Assembly: GCA_964236535.1 (NCBI GenBank)
Contig: CAXSEF010000006.1
Location: 1 to 64,000, forward strand
Length of the DNA: 64,000 bases
Reading direction: 5' to 3'
DNA from: CAXSEF01 sp964236535
GTDB taxonomy: Bacteria > Pseudomonadota > Alphaproteobacteria > Acetobacterales > Acetobacteraceae
Shown: in pieces, positions 53,683 through 62,234 of the stretch
Numbering within the stretch: the stretch's first letter is position 1
Layout of the letters: the number at the start of each line of letters is the position of its first letter
Made by a program: the position numbers and the translations under genes
The notes under the pieces: generated by a model
The model's input: only the letters and a program-made list of their open reading frames with translations
Databases searched by the model: none
What the model was told of the DNA's origin: nothing

Positions 53683-55080
53683 TCACAGCCGCGCGGCACT
53701 GGTGCGGCGCCGCAGCACCTGCGCGCGATAGAAGCCGCCCCGCTTGGTTCTGGGCACGACGTAGCGGTCGTAGGCGCAGACTGTGGCCACGATCGCGAGC
53801 CAGGTGCCACCCGCCGCCCAGTTCTCGGTCAGCGCCGCGATCGTCATCATCGCGGTGAACAGCAGCACGAACAGCGCGATCGGCACACCGAATTTCGCCT
53901 CCAGTGGGCGCTCCAGCGTGCGGCTGCGGTGCATCAGCAGGTAGAAGATCGAGATCACCAGATACAACGTCGCGCCGTACTCGGTCAGTGCGCCGATGAC
54001 GAAGTCGATGTTGGTGACGTAGGCGCCCAGCAGCGCCACGACGGCCAGGAAGCAGATCGAGAACCACGGCACGGCGCGGCGCGAATAGGCGCCGAAGATG
54101 CGCGGCAGCGCGCCCTGCTGCGCGTAGAGCGCCAGCACCTTGCTTTCCGCCATGAAGTAGACGCTGAACGTGGTGTAGGTCGCGATCAGCATGCTAACGA
54201 GGCCGACGTAGAAGATGAAGCCGCCGCCGATCCGCAGCTTGATCGCCTCGACCGTCGGCACCGACATGGTGACCAGCACGCCCAGCGGCAGGCATGCCAT
54301 CAGGCCGAATGCCAGCGGGATCTGCCGGATCCACAACTGCCACGACGCGGTCAGCAGGCCGATGTCGCGCGACTGCTCGAAATCCTTCCACTCGTCGACC
54401 AGGACCTGCTGCACCTCCATGACCGCCGCCATGATCGCCATCCACAGCGCCGCGACCCGGAACGGAGTCCAGAAGCTGATCGGCGTGGGCGACGCCCAAT
54501 TCGCCCACCAGATATCGCGGTGCGACATCAGCAGCCAGATCGCGCCTGCGATGAACACGTCTCCGACCAGGGTGAGCACGACCAGGATCGCCTGCACCTT
54601 GCCGGTGATCTGGTGGCCGAACAGGTTGAGCGCGAGCACGGGCAACACCACGACATACGGCCAGATGCCTTCCGGCACGCCGGGGATCAGCAGGTGCAGC
54701 AGGCCGCGCGCGACCACGACCTCGATCCACAGGAACACGCCGTAGACCGGCGCGTAGGCGACGAAGTAGGTGGTGCCGAGCGAGAACAGCCCGGCCTCGC
54801 GCCCGTACGACTGGATCGAGCCCGGCTCCGGCACCGCGGTGATCATCTCGCGGTACAGCCACCACACCAGGTTGATGATCAGCGCACCCTCACAGAACCC
54901 GATGAAGGTCCACTTGATGCCGTAGGTGCTGGCGATCAGCACGATCCAGGCCCACCCGCCGGTGAACAGCATCTCGCCGGTGCCGATCGCCGAGACATCG
55001 AACCAAGTCAACGCCTTTTCGTCGACCAGAGCGATGTCGTCACCGGCAAGGTCTAGGTCGAGATCCTTGTTCGCGCTCAT
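53683..55080 (-). CDS. APC-superfamily permease, copy 2, 465 aa
   Basis: Paralogue of 41280-42680: ALTWFDVSAIGTGEMLFTGG, MITAVPEPGSIQSYGREAGL, FMAESKVLALYAQQGALPRI, and a near-identical C-terminus (VVPRTKRGGFYRAQVLRRRT). ATG 55078-55080. It precedes the second molybdenum hydroxylase, reproducing the permease-hydroxylase pairing. Confidence 0.88.
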   Translation of the reverse strand: MSANKDLDLDLAGDDIALVDEKALTWFDVSAIGTGEMLFTGGWAWIVLIASTYGIKWTFIGFCEGALIINLVWWLYREMITAVPEPGSIQSYGREAGLFSLGTTYFVAYAPVYGVFLWIEVVVARGLLHLLIPGVPEGIWPYVVVLPVLALNLFGHQITGKVQAILVVLTLVGDVFIAGAIWLLMSHRDIWWANWASPTPISFWTPFRVAALWMAIMAAVMEVQQVLVDEWKDFEQSRDIGLLTASWQLWIRQIPLAFGLMACLPLGVLVTMSVPTVEAIKLRIGGGFIFYVGLVSMLIATYTTFSVYFMAESKVLALYAQQGALPRIFGAYSRRAVPWFSICFLAVVALLGAYVTNIDFVIGALTEYGATLYLVISIFYLLMHRSRTLERPLEAKFGVPIALFVLLFTAMMTIAALTENWAAGGTWLAIVATVCAYDRYVVPRTKRGGFYRAQVLRRRTSAARL

Positions 55081-55205
55081 GCAGGCTCCTTGCGGGATGC
55101 GCCAACGGGAAAGCGTGGTCGGGGCTGTGCCCCACGCCCACTAGGGCCAGTTCCCTGGACCAGTCCTGCCTCGAGGATCGCGCCAGGGCATTGGCGTTCG
55201 GCGGA

Positions 55206-55224
55206 TTCCAGAGGCGGAGCCTCT
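55206..55224 (-). terminator. GC-rich hairpin 3' of the DUF1329 gene
   Basis: CCAGAGGC (55206-55213) and GCCTCTGG (55217-55224) form a perfect 8-bp stem with a GGA loop, 11 bp beyond the stop codon. There is no T-run, so it could be a Rho-assisted terminator, an mRNA 3' protector or one of the operon-end repeats. Confidence 0.45.
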
Positions 55225-55234
55225 GGACTCCTGT

Positions 55235-56659
55235 CTAGCGCTCGCTCACCGCGCGCAGGTTCTCGGGCGAGTAGAAATCGTCGTTCAGGCGGCGATCCTC
55301 CGACGGCGAGGTCTCGAGCTTAACATCCTTGCCGGTGCCGAGCAGGATCTGGTCGGCGAAGTAGCGCCCGTTCAGCAGGTCGTAGCTCGCGAACATGCCC
55401 GCGGTGGTGCAGGTGCTGGCCTCATAGTCCGGCCAGGTGAACGCCTCGCGGTAGTGCCAGAGATGGTTGTCGGTGTCGTAATCGTCGTAGGCAACCGCGT
55501 TCCAGCTATCCTCATCAAGGTACATCACCTTGCGCGGCGTGTTGTGCCGCACCCCGGTCTTCACGTCGCCCTCCAGCACCCAGACCCGGTGCAGCTCGTA
55601 GCGGCGCAGCTTGGGGTCAGGGTAGGTGTTGCCGATCAGGCTGAACGGCAATCTGAAATCCTGGAAGTCATTGTAAGGAACGTACAGCTCCTTCTTGCCA
55701 AGCAGCTTCCAGTCGAAGCGGTCCGGGCTGCCATAGAATATCTGGATCGCGTCATTTGGGTACATGTTCTCGGTCCCGATGATCGGCGCGTCGTAGGCAT
55801 AGGTGGGCAGACGGCGCACCCGGCGCTGTCCAGTGAAGTAGTAGTACGACTCTGCGGCTTTATCGAAGTAGTAGCGCTGCACCAGAGCCTGTCCGGCCAA
55901 CGCATTAGGCAGGTCATACGAGTAGAACGTCCCATTTTGCAGATTGCCAACTTGGCCGGGTTGCTGCACTCCCTGCTTAGCCCACGGATAGTAGAACAGC
56001 TGGGTGTATTCCAGCATGATCGAGCCGCTGCCGCCGGGTGGCGGAGCGATGTAGGTCCGCGCGAGCTCCCAATTCGCGGCCAGGCCCTGGTAGCGGGTCT
56101 GGAAGTTCTCCATCGCCTCGATGCCGCTCTTGGGCAGGGGAAACGGCACCGAAGGCAACGCTGCCGTCTGCAGGGACCAGCCATCCTCGCCGACCTTGGC
56201 CTTGCCGACGTTGGCAAGCGTGTTGGACTGCACGAAGGCGGGCGCGCCGCAGTCGCGGTGCGTGAGATACACATCCATCTGGTAGCCGGGATGTGCCGTG
56301 AACATGGCGAGCTGGCCGGGCGACAGGCGGCCCGCATATTTCTGCGCGTTGGCCGCGGTAATCGTGAATTGCGGATGCTCGCCCTTGTACTTCCAGAAAT
56401 CGCCGCGGAACTGCCCGAAGCTCCAGCCCCCGGCGGGCGGCACCACGCCCTCGTACGCGGGGATCGAGCCATCCGAGTTGCCGGCCACCTGCGCGCCGGC
56501 ATAGGTGAGCGCGTGGCCTAGCTGGCTCGCATCGCCGGACTGCGCCTGTGCCGGCGGCGCATCGGCCGCCACCGCAAGGGCGACGAGCAGCACGAAGCCT
56601 GCCCCGGAGGTGAGGCTCCGTCGCGAAGCCGCGCGGCTGGTCGGGTCGATGTCGGGCAT
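55235..56659 (-). CDS. DUF1329-family exported protein, 474 aa
   Basis: ATG 56657-56659 with GGAGAC upstream. Signal peptide (SGAGFVLLVALAVAADAPPA) cleaved after AQA. Mature sequence shows the LolA/LolB-like DUF1329 pattern (IPAYEGVVPPAGGW, RRLPTYAYDAPIIGTENMYP, WVLEGDVKTGVRHNTPRKVM). DUF1329 proteins are the usual periplasmic/outer-membrane partner of DUF1302 barrels, but here the gene lies about 32 kb away from the DUF1302 gene. A role in trafficking hydrophobic substrate or lipids is inferred. Confidence 0.87.
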   Translation of the reverse strand: MPDIDPTSRAASRRSLTSGAGFVLLVALAVAADAPPAQAQSGDASQLGHALTYAGAQVAGNSDGSIPAYEGVVPPAGGWSFGQFRGDFWKYKGEHPQFTITAANAQKYAGRLSPGQLAMFTAHPGYQMDVYLTHRDCGAPAFVQSNTLANVGKAKVGEDGWSLQTAALPSVPFPLPKSGIEAMENFQTRYQGLAANWELARTYIAPPPGGSGSIMLEYTQLFYYPWAKQGVQQPGQVGNLQNGTFYSYDLPNALAGQALVQRYYFDKAAESYYYFTGQRRVRRLPTYAYDAPIIGTENMYPNDAIQIFYGSPDRFDWKLLGKKELYVPYNDFQDFRLPFSLIGNTYPDPKLRRYELHRVWVLEGDVKTGVRHNTPRKVMYLDEDSWNAVAYDDYDTDNHLWHYREAFTWPDYEASTCTTAGMFASYDLLNGRYFADQILLGTGKDVKLETSPSEDRRLNDDFYSPENLRAVSER

Positions 56660-56971
56660 CGGCAAGTCTCCAGTATTCTGCAATGGATGAAGGCTCGGTC
56701 ACAGTCTCTGCGGCGCTTCTCCGGGAGCCCAGGGCCCACCAAGGCTGCGCCGCACACTTCAGGGCACTATGGACGTAGGCCCCTGGGCCCGCTTGCGCGT
56801 AGGCGTGAGAGTCTTTGTCGATCCGTGCGGTTGCAGGTCCCGCAGGCGCCCGTACACCTTCCCGACCCGCTCAGCCCGGCGGCAGGTGTGTATACTTTCG
56901 ACCAAAGTGACCATGCGCGCAACTGCTGCCGCGCCTGGCCATTGGATGCGAATTGATGAGGGGCGAGCGAC
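56660..56971. promoter_or_regulatory. Divergent region DUF1329 (-) / AtzH-like (+) with GTATAC site
   Basis: 312 bp, no gene. GTGTATACTT at 56888-56897 carries the GTATAC core 75 bp upstream of the AtzH-like start. Confidence 0.45.
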
Positions 56972-57346
56972 ATGCAGATCAACGGTCCGGCGACGCTTGC
57001 CGAAGTGCAGGCGATGTTCGACCGCTACGAGGACGCGCTGGTCAGTAACGATCTCGAGGAGCTCACGGCGCTGTTCTGGGACGATGCGTTGACCATACGT
57101 TTCGGCGCAGCGGAGACGCTGTACGGCGCCGGCGCGATCGCCAGCTTCCGCGCCGCGCGGCCGGCCGGACGGCGGCCACGCCGAATATTGCGCACCACCA
57201 TCACCACCTATGGAGCCGATTTCGCGACCGCGCTGACCGAGTTCATGCTGGAGGGGCAGAGCGCGATCGGCCTGCAAAGCCAAAGTTGGGTGCGTATGCC
57301 GAAGGGCTGGCGGGTGGTTGCGGCGCACGTGTCGTATCTCAGGTAG
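56972..57346 (+). CDS. AtzH/HpxZ-like (DUF3225, SnoaL/NTF2-fold) protein, 124 aa
   Basis: NTF2-like fold protein (LAEVQAMFDRYEDALVSNDL, FWDDALTIRFGAAETLYGAG, VAAHVSYL). DUF3225 members occur beside amidases of cyanuric acid (AtzH) and oxalurate (HpxZ) breakdown, and AtzH has been described as a dicarboxyurea amidohydrolase. ATG 56972 with GAGGGG upstream. No AtzE/AtzG-type amidase is adjacent. It supports the idea that the pathway produces ureido or carboxy-urea intermediates. Confidence 0.8.
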   Translation: MQINGPATLAEVQAMFDRYEDALVSNDLEELTALFWDDALTIRFGAAETLYGAGAIASFRAARPAGRRPRRILRTTITTYGADFATALTEFMLEGQSAIGLQSQSWVRMPKGWRVVAAHVSYLR

Positions 57347-57469
57347 GCAGGTTCAGGTCCTGCCGGGAGCCGCCGGACACCGGAGCCTCTGGTCGCGACT
57401 TGGAAAGGAGATGGATGCTGGAGGCCTGCCAATGCCTGCGTCCCGAGACAGAGCCTCCAGCCTTGTCCA
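57347..57469. repeat. Convergent 3' region with operon-end repeat sequence
   Basis: Between AtzH-like (+) and sodB (-) stops. It contains GGAGCCTCTGG and AGACAGAGCCTCCAG segments of the GC-hairpin repeat family. Possible bidirectional terminator. Confidence 0.4.
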
Positions 57470-58069
57470 CTAGAGCTGGCTTTCCGCGAACTCGTAGTTG
57501 GCGATCTTGTCCATCCAGTTGGTCACGTAGTCCGGCCGGCGATTGCGGAAATCGACGTAGTAGCTGTGCTCCCAAACGTCGATGCCGAGCAGCGCCTTGC
57601 CTTCGCCGGTGGCCAACGGGTTCGAGCCGTTCGGCGTCTTGGTCACCTTGAGCTTGCCGTCGGCACCCGCGATCAGCCAGGCCCAGCCCGAGCCGAACTG
57701 TGTGGTGGCCGCGGTCTTGAACGCCTCCTTGAACTTGTCGACGCCGCCGAAATCCTCGACCAGCTTCTGCTCGAGCCTGCCCGGGATCTGGCCGCCCTTC
57801 GGACTCATCGCCTGCCAGAACAGGATGTGGTTCCAATGCTGCCCGGCGTTGTTGAACACCGGCGCCATGTCCGGCTTGCCGTTGGAGAGGGCTACGATCT
57901 CCTCGAGCGACTTGCCCTGCAGCTGCGGGTCCTTCTCGACGAAGCCGTTCAGCGCGATGACGTACGCCTGATGATGCTTGTCGTGGTGCAGTTCCAGGGT
58001 CTCCTGGCACATGCCCTGGCCGGCGAGCGCGTTCTTGTCGTAGGGCAGCGCGGGAAGCTCGAACGCCAT
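57470..58069 (-). CDS. sodB: Superoxide dismutase, Fe/Mn family, 199 aa
   Basis: Cytoplasmic enzyme dismutating superoxide. Metal ligands by family alignment are His28 (LELHHDKHH), His79 (QHWNHILFW), Asp162 and His166 (IDVWEHSYYVD). FELPALPYDKNAL and the overall pattern fit the Fe-type. ATG 58067-58069 follows GGAGGAAC. It may protect against superoxide from the flavin, [2Fe-2S] and molybdenum enzymes nearby, though SodB is also a common housekeeping gene. Confidence 0.95.
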   Translation of the reverse strand: MAFELPALPYDKNALAGQGMCQETLELHHDKHHQAYVIALNGFVEKDPQLQGKSLEEIVALSNGKPDMAPVFNNAGQHWNHILFWQAMSPKGGQIPGRLEQKLVEDFGGVDKFKEAFKTAATTQFGSGWAWLIAGADGKLKVTKTPNGSNPLATGEGKALLGIDVWEHSYYVDFRNRRPDYVTNWMDKIANYEFAESQL

Positions 58070-58505
58070 GGTGTTCCTCCGATTGAGCACCGGAACATGG
58101 ACACCGCGGCAGCCGGCGAGGTCAAGCCTTGCCGATCCCAACCGGTTCCTTCAGCGCAATGATTTAGGGCACGCGCACCGCCATACCGCAGCAGCCGTGG
58201 CATCGGCGCCGGCGCATTGCAATTTTTGTAGAAAGAATTTAATGGCGAGAGCTGGGCCTGGCGCAGGCAGGCTGGACTTCCGGCCACTGACAAGCATCGG
58301 TTCGGCGACGCATCGCTTCACGCCGCGTGGACGCATACCTCCTTGGGCTGGGACAGGGCACATGACAGCAGACCGGCCGGAAGCGCGATCATGGCAAGCT
58401 GCTCCGATCCGGGCAGGCCAGCCGAGCCTGCTGTGCGGTGTCGCTGCAGATGCGCCGGCCCCCGTTCCGACCGTGCGGCGTCACGCCCCGACGGGCCCCT
58501 GAACG
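58070..58505. promoter_or_regulatory. Divergent region sodB (-) / siderophore-interacting protein (+)
   Basis: 436 bp with no supported gene. An AT-rich stretch (GCAATTTTTGTAGAAAG and AATTTAATGG, about 58215-58244) is the likely promoter area. Both flanking genes relate to iron or oxidative stress, but I cannot see a clear Fur box. Confidence 0.4.
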
Positions 58506-59279
58506 ATGATGCACACGCCACCGCAGCCGCCGCCCGGGTCGCGTCGGACGGAGCCCGGCGAGCCGCCGTCGCGGCGACTTCGCGGCGTCACGGTCGTGGC
58601 CGCCGAGCAGGTCACGCCGCGCACCCGCCGGATTACCGTTGCCGGCCCGGAGCTCGCCGGCCTTGCGGTCGTCCGGCCGGCGCAGTGGGTCAAGGTGTTC
58701 GTGCCGGCCCGCGGCGCGGAGGTGCCGGCCGGGCGTGCCTACACCATCCGCTGCTTTGATCCGCGGAGCGGCCGCATGGCGCTCGACTTCGTGCTGCACG
58801 GCGATGGGCCGTGTGCGTCCTGGGCGTGCCAGGCGCAGCCGGGGCAGAGGGCGGCACTCGCGGGGCCGCGCGCCGGCTTTGACCTGCACGCGGCGCCGGC
58901 AGTGCTGCTCGGCGGCGATGAAACGGCGCTTCCGGCGATCGCCGGCATCCTGGCTGCGCTGCCGGACGGCCTGCCCGCTCAGGTGTTCATTGAGGTGCAC
59001 GACCCTTCGGAGCAGCAGGCGCTGCCGACCCGGGCGCAGGCGACGGTGCGCTGGCTGTCGCGCTGCGGCGCTGCGGCCGGCACCACGCAGGCGCTGCAGC
59101 AGGCGATGGCCGCGGCCGCCGTTCCGTCCGGTGGCCGGGTCTGGATGGCTGGGGAGGCGAGCGCCGCCCGCGCCGTGCTGCGGCACTTCAGCGTCGAGCG
59201 CGGTCTGGCGCGCGGCAGCGTGACGGCGGCCGGATACTGGAAGCACGGGGAAAGCGACCATCGTGACCAGGCCGCGTGA
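58506..59279 (+). CDS. Siderophore-interacting protein (FAD-dependent ferric-siderophore reductase), 257 aa
   Basis: FAD-binding domain with AYTIRCFD (the R-x-Y-T-x-R-type flavin motif) and VLHGDGPCASWA, then the SIP NAD(P)H domain (LGGDETALPAIAGILAAL, WMAGEASAARAVLRHF, GYWKHGE). It would release iron from imported ferric siderophores, useful for the iron-rich catabolic enzymes. ATG 58506. Confidence 0.88.
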   Translation: MMHTPPQPPPGSRRTEPGEPPSRRLRGVTVVAAEQVTPRTRRITVAGPELAGLAVVRPAQWVKVFVPARGAEVPAGRAYTIRCFDPRSGRMALDFVLHGDGPCASWACQAQPGQRAALAGPRAGFDLHAAPAVLLGGDETALPAIAGILAALPDGLPAQVFIEVHDPSEQQALPTRAQATVRWLSRCGAAAGTTQALQQAMAAAAVPSGGRVWMAGEASAARAVLRHFSVERGLARGSVTAAGYWKHGESDHRDQAA

Positions 59280-59384
59280 CCAGGCCGGCCGGCAGCCTCG
59301 CCCTGGTCAGCTCTGCTGTGCGCTGCACGGTTGTCGGCCGCTCGTCTTTCTGCAGCCCTGCTACGGAACACCGGGGCTGACCGG

Positions 59385-61028
59385 GTGATCTTCGGGCCGA
59401 CACGGCTGGACGAGGCGGACGGCGCCGTCCTGGCGCACACGCTGCGTCTGCCTGGGGTCGTGCTGCGCAAGGGCATCGTCCTTGACGCCGCGGCGATCGC
59501 GATGCTGCACGATAACGGCATTGGCGAGGTGATCGCGGCTCGGCTTCAGCCGGGGGACCTGGGCGAGGACCAGGTGGCCGATCGTCTCGGGCAGGCGCTG
59601 CTCTCGCCGCAGGTCAGGGCGACGCAGGCCGCAACTGGGCGGGTGAACCTGCGCGCCGCGGCGCCCGGGCTGCTGCTGGTGGACTCCGCCCGGATCAACC
59701 GGCTGAACACGGTCGACGAAGCGCTGACCGTGGCGACCCTGCCCGACTCGACGCCGGTTGCGGCGCGCGACATGCTGGCGACCGTCAAGGTGATCCCGTT
59801 CGCGGTTCCCGGCCACGTTATCGAGGCCGCCGAGCAGCTTGCCCGAGCCGGCACGGCCGGCGCGGCGCTGCGGCTGGCGCCGTTCCGGCCCCTGCGGGTC
59901 GGGCTCGTGCTGACGCTGCTGCCGGGCCTGAAGGACAGCATCGTCGAGGGCACGATCGAGGCGACCGCGGCGCGGGTGCACGGGCTGACCGGCACGCTGC
60001 TGCCACCGGAGCGCTGCGCGCACGAGACCGCGGCAGTGGCCGCCGCACTCCAGCGTCTGATCGACGCAGGCGCCGAGCTGCTGCTGGTGGCCGGCGCTTC
60101 CGCGGTGGTCGACCGGCGCGACATCGGGCCCGCAGGAATCGAGGCCGCGGGCGGCGAGATCATGCATTTCGGCATGCCGGTCGATCCGGGCAACCTGGTC
60201 TGCCTGGGCCGGGTGGGCGACCTGCCGGCGCTTGTGCTGCCCGGCTGCGCGCGCAGCCCGAAGCTGAACGGCATCGACCGGTTGCTGTGGCGCCTGTTCG
60301 CGGGCCTCGACGTCGATGCGGCGACAGTGACCGAGATGGGAGTGGGCGGGCTGCTCAAGGAAGACAGCCGACCGCTGCCGCGCGCCCAGGCAGAGGTTCG
60401 CCGGCCCGCCGTGGCGGCGCGCCCCCGGGCGCCGGCCCGGGTGGCAGCGGTCGTGCTGGCGGCTGGCCGCTCGAGCCGCATGGCGCCGCGCAACAAGCTG
60501 CTGATCTCCGGCGCCGGCGGAAACGCCATGGTGGCGCGGGTGGTGGACGCAGTGCTGGGCAGCGCCGCACGGCCCGTGTTCGTCGTGCTGGGGCACCAGG
60601 CCTGCGAGGTGGTGCGGGCGCTGGCCGGGCGCCCCGTGCGCTTCGTGCACGCCGCGGACTACGGCGAGGGCCTGTCGGCGAGCCTGCGGGCGGGGATCAT
60701 GGCGTTGCCCGCGGAGGCGTCAGCCGCGCTGGTGTGCCTGGGCGACATGCCGCTGGTCACCGCGCCGATGCTCGACCGGCTGATCGAGGCCTACGACCCG
60801 GACGAGGGGCGCACCATCGTGTTGCCGACGTTCCAGGGGCAGCCGGGCAACCCGATGCTGTGGGACCGGGGCTGGTTCGCCGACATTGCGGCACTGACCG
60901 GCGACGCGGGGGCGCGGGCTCTGCTGGCGGCACGGGCGGAGCACGCGGTCGAGGTGGAGATCGGCGAGGACGCGGTGCTGCGCGACTTCGACACGCCGGA
61001 CTCCCTGGAGGGGCTGGACCGGAGGTGA
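59385..61028 (+). CDS. Fused molybdopterin-binding / MocA-like nucleotidyltransferase, 547 aa
   Basis: N-terminal half (about 1-340) is MoeA/MogA-like molybdopterin-binding (DARINRLNTVDEALTVATL, LLVAGASAVVDRRDIGP, MPVDPGNL, PGCARSPKLNGIDRLLWRLF). The C-terminal half (about 360-547) is an NTP-transferase of the MocA/MobA type (VVLAAGRSSRMAPRNKLL, LVCLGDMPLVTAPMLDRLI, PTFQGQPGNPMLW). Such fusions attach CMP to molybdopterin for xanthine-dehydrogenase-family enzymes, matching the two hydroxylases in this window. GTG 59385 (VIFGPTRLDEADGAVLAHTL) is preferred over an upstream TTG because family members begin there. Confidence 0.88.
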   Translation: MIFGPTRLDEADGAVLAHTLRLPGVVLRKGIVLDAAAIAMLHDNGIGEVIAARLQPGDLGEDQVADRLGQALLSPQVRATQAATGRVNLRAAAPGLLLVDSARINRLNTVDEALTVATLPDSTPVAARDMLATVKVIPFAVPGHVIEAAEQLARAGTAGAALRLAPFRPLRVGLVLTLLPGLKDSIVEGTIEATAARVHGLTGTLLPPERCAHETAAVAAALQRLIDAGAELLLVAGASAVVDRRDIGPAGIEAAGGEIMHFGMPVDPGNLVCLGRVGDLPALVLPGCARSPKLNGIDRLLWRLFAGLDVDAATVTEMGVGGLLKEDSRPLPRAQAEVRRPAVAARPRAPARVAAVVLAAGRSSRMAPRNKLLISGAGGNAMVARVVDAVLGSAARPVFVVLGHQACEVVRALAGRPVRFVHAADYGEGLSASLRAGIMALPAEASAALVCLGDMPLVTAPMLDRLIEAYDPDEGRTIVLPTFQGQPGNPMLWDRGWFADIAALTGDAGARALLAARAEHAVEVEIGEDAVLRDFDTPDSLEGLDRR

Positions 61029-61133
61029 GGCAAGGCGACGGACTCCACCCCGCCTTCGGGACGGGACCCGCTGGAAGGCTACGTCCTCAGGCCTGCACAT
61101 GAAAGGTGTCGCGCCACGCTGCGGGTATCGTGC

Positions 61134-62234
61134 GACCTTGTTGCACGGGTCTGGCCGCGTTGGCTGGGGTAGGATGCGGCGGGCGCCATTCTGCGTCACC
61201 GGCAGAGGTGTGAAGTCGTGCCGTTCAAAGCCAATGCCGAGCGCTGCCACCGCATCCCGAAGCAGCGGCACAGGGTGACGAACTCGGCGTCTTACGACAT
61301 GGCCCTACGCCAGCGCGGCAGCCTCACGGTCTGGTTCACCGAGGCGGCGCTCTCGGCCTGGAAAGCCGAGCCAAGGACCACGCGAGGCGGCCAGCCACGT
61401 TACTCGGCCCTGGCGATCACCACGGCGCTGACGCTGCGGGCGGTGTTCCGCCTGGCTTTGCGCCAGACCGAAGGGCTGATCGGCTCCATCCTCGCCCTCC
61501 TCGGCCTGGATCTGGCGGTGCCGGACCACTCCACCCTGAGCCGCAGGGCCGAGACCTTGGCGTTCCCGCCCCAGAGGCATGGCTCGGCACCCGTTCATCT
61601 GCTGGTGGACAGCACGGGGCTGAAGCTGTGCGGGGCGGGCGAGTGGCTGCTCGAGAAGCACGGCACGCGCACCCGCCGGTCCTGGCGCAAGCTGCACATC
61701 GGCGTGGATGCCGATACCGGGCAGATCGTCGCGGCCACGCTGACCACCAGCGATGTCGACGATGCCTCGCAGGTCGGACCCTTGCTTGACCAGGCGGGTC
61801 CGCTCGCCTCGTTCACCGCCGATGGTGCGTATGACCAGGACGGCGTCTACGGCAAGGTCGCCAGGCATTCTTCCACCGCCGCGGTGATCGTGCCACCCCG
61901 GTCCAGCGCCGTGCCGAGCAAGACGGCCGGGACGGCACCAACACAGCGCGACTGCCACCTGCAGACGATCTGCAAGCACGGCCGCAGACGCTGGCAGAAG
62001 ACGTCAGGCTACCACTGGCGCGCGCTGGTCGAGGCTGACATCAGCCGGTTCAAGCGCGTGATCGGGGACGGGCTGCGCTCGCGTACGGACCGCCGTCGCG
62101 AGACAGAGATTGCCCTCGCTGTCAGCGTCCTGAACCGAATGCTCGAACTCGGGCGACCAAAGTACGTCCGCTTGGTGTGACAGCCAATGCAGACAGTCGC
62201 TCCACGACCGTCGTCAGATCCATGCAACAAGGCC
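61134..62234 (+). mobile_element. IS5-family insertion sequence, copy 2
   Basis: About 1.1 kb. Left end GACCTTGTTGCACGGGTC, right end (reverse complement) GGCCTTGTTGCATGGATC. No target duplication recognised. Same orientation as copy 1, about 50 kb apart, together bracketing the catabolic region. The right end lies at the very start of the helicase gene. Confidence 0.85.
61218..62180 (+). CDS. IS5-family transposase, copy 2, 320 aa
   Basis: GTG 61218-61220 (VPFKANAERCHR). DDE candidates lie in LLVDSTGLKLCG, SFTADGAYD and RALVEADISRFKR. Intact, about 85% identical to copy 1 by eye, so the two copies are not products of a very recent duplication. Confidence 0.92.
   Translation: MPFKANAERCHRIPKQRHRVTNSASYDMALRQRGSLTVWFTEAALSAWKAEPRTTRGGQPRYSALAITTALTLRAVFRLALRQTEGLIGSILALLGLDLAVPDHSTLSRRAETLAFPPQRHGSAPVHLLVDSTGLKLCGAGEWLLEKHGTRTRRSWRKLHIGVDADTGQIVAATLTTSDVDDASQVGPLLDQAGPLASFTADGAYDQDGVYGKVARHSSTAAVIVPPRSSAVPSKTAGTAPTQRDCHLQTICKHGRRRWQKTSGYHWRALVEADISRFKRVIGDGLRSRTDRRRETEIALAVSVLNRMLELGRPKYVRLV

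Noticed and set aside
58070..58505. Fur box between sodB and the siderophore-interacting gene
   Set aside because: AT-rich sequence is present but no recognisable GATAATGATAATC-type repeat could be aligned.
10532..62234. Recently mobilised composite transposon
   Set aside because: The two IS copies differ at roughly 15% of transposase residues and no matching target duplications were seen at the outer ends, so only a looser association is claimed.
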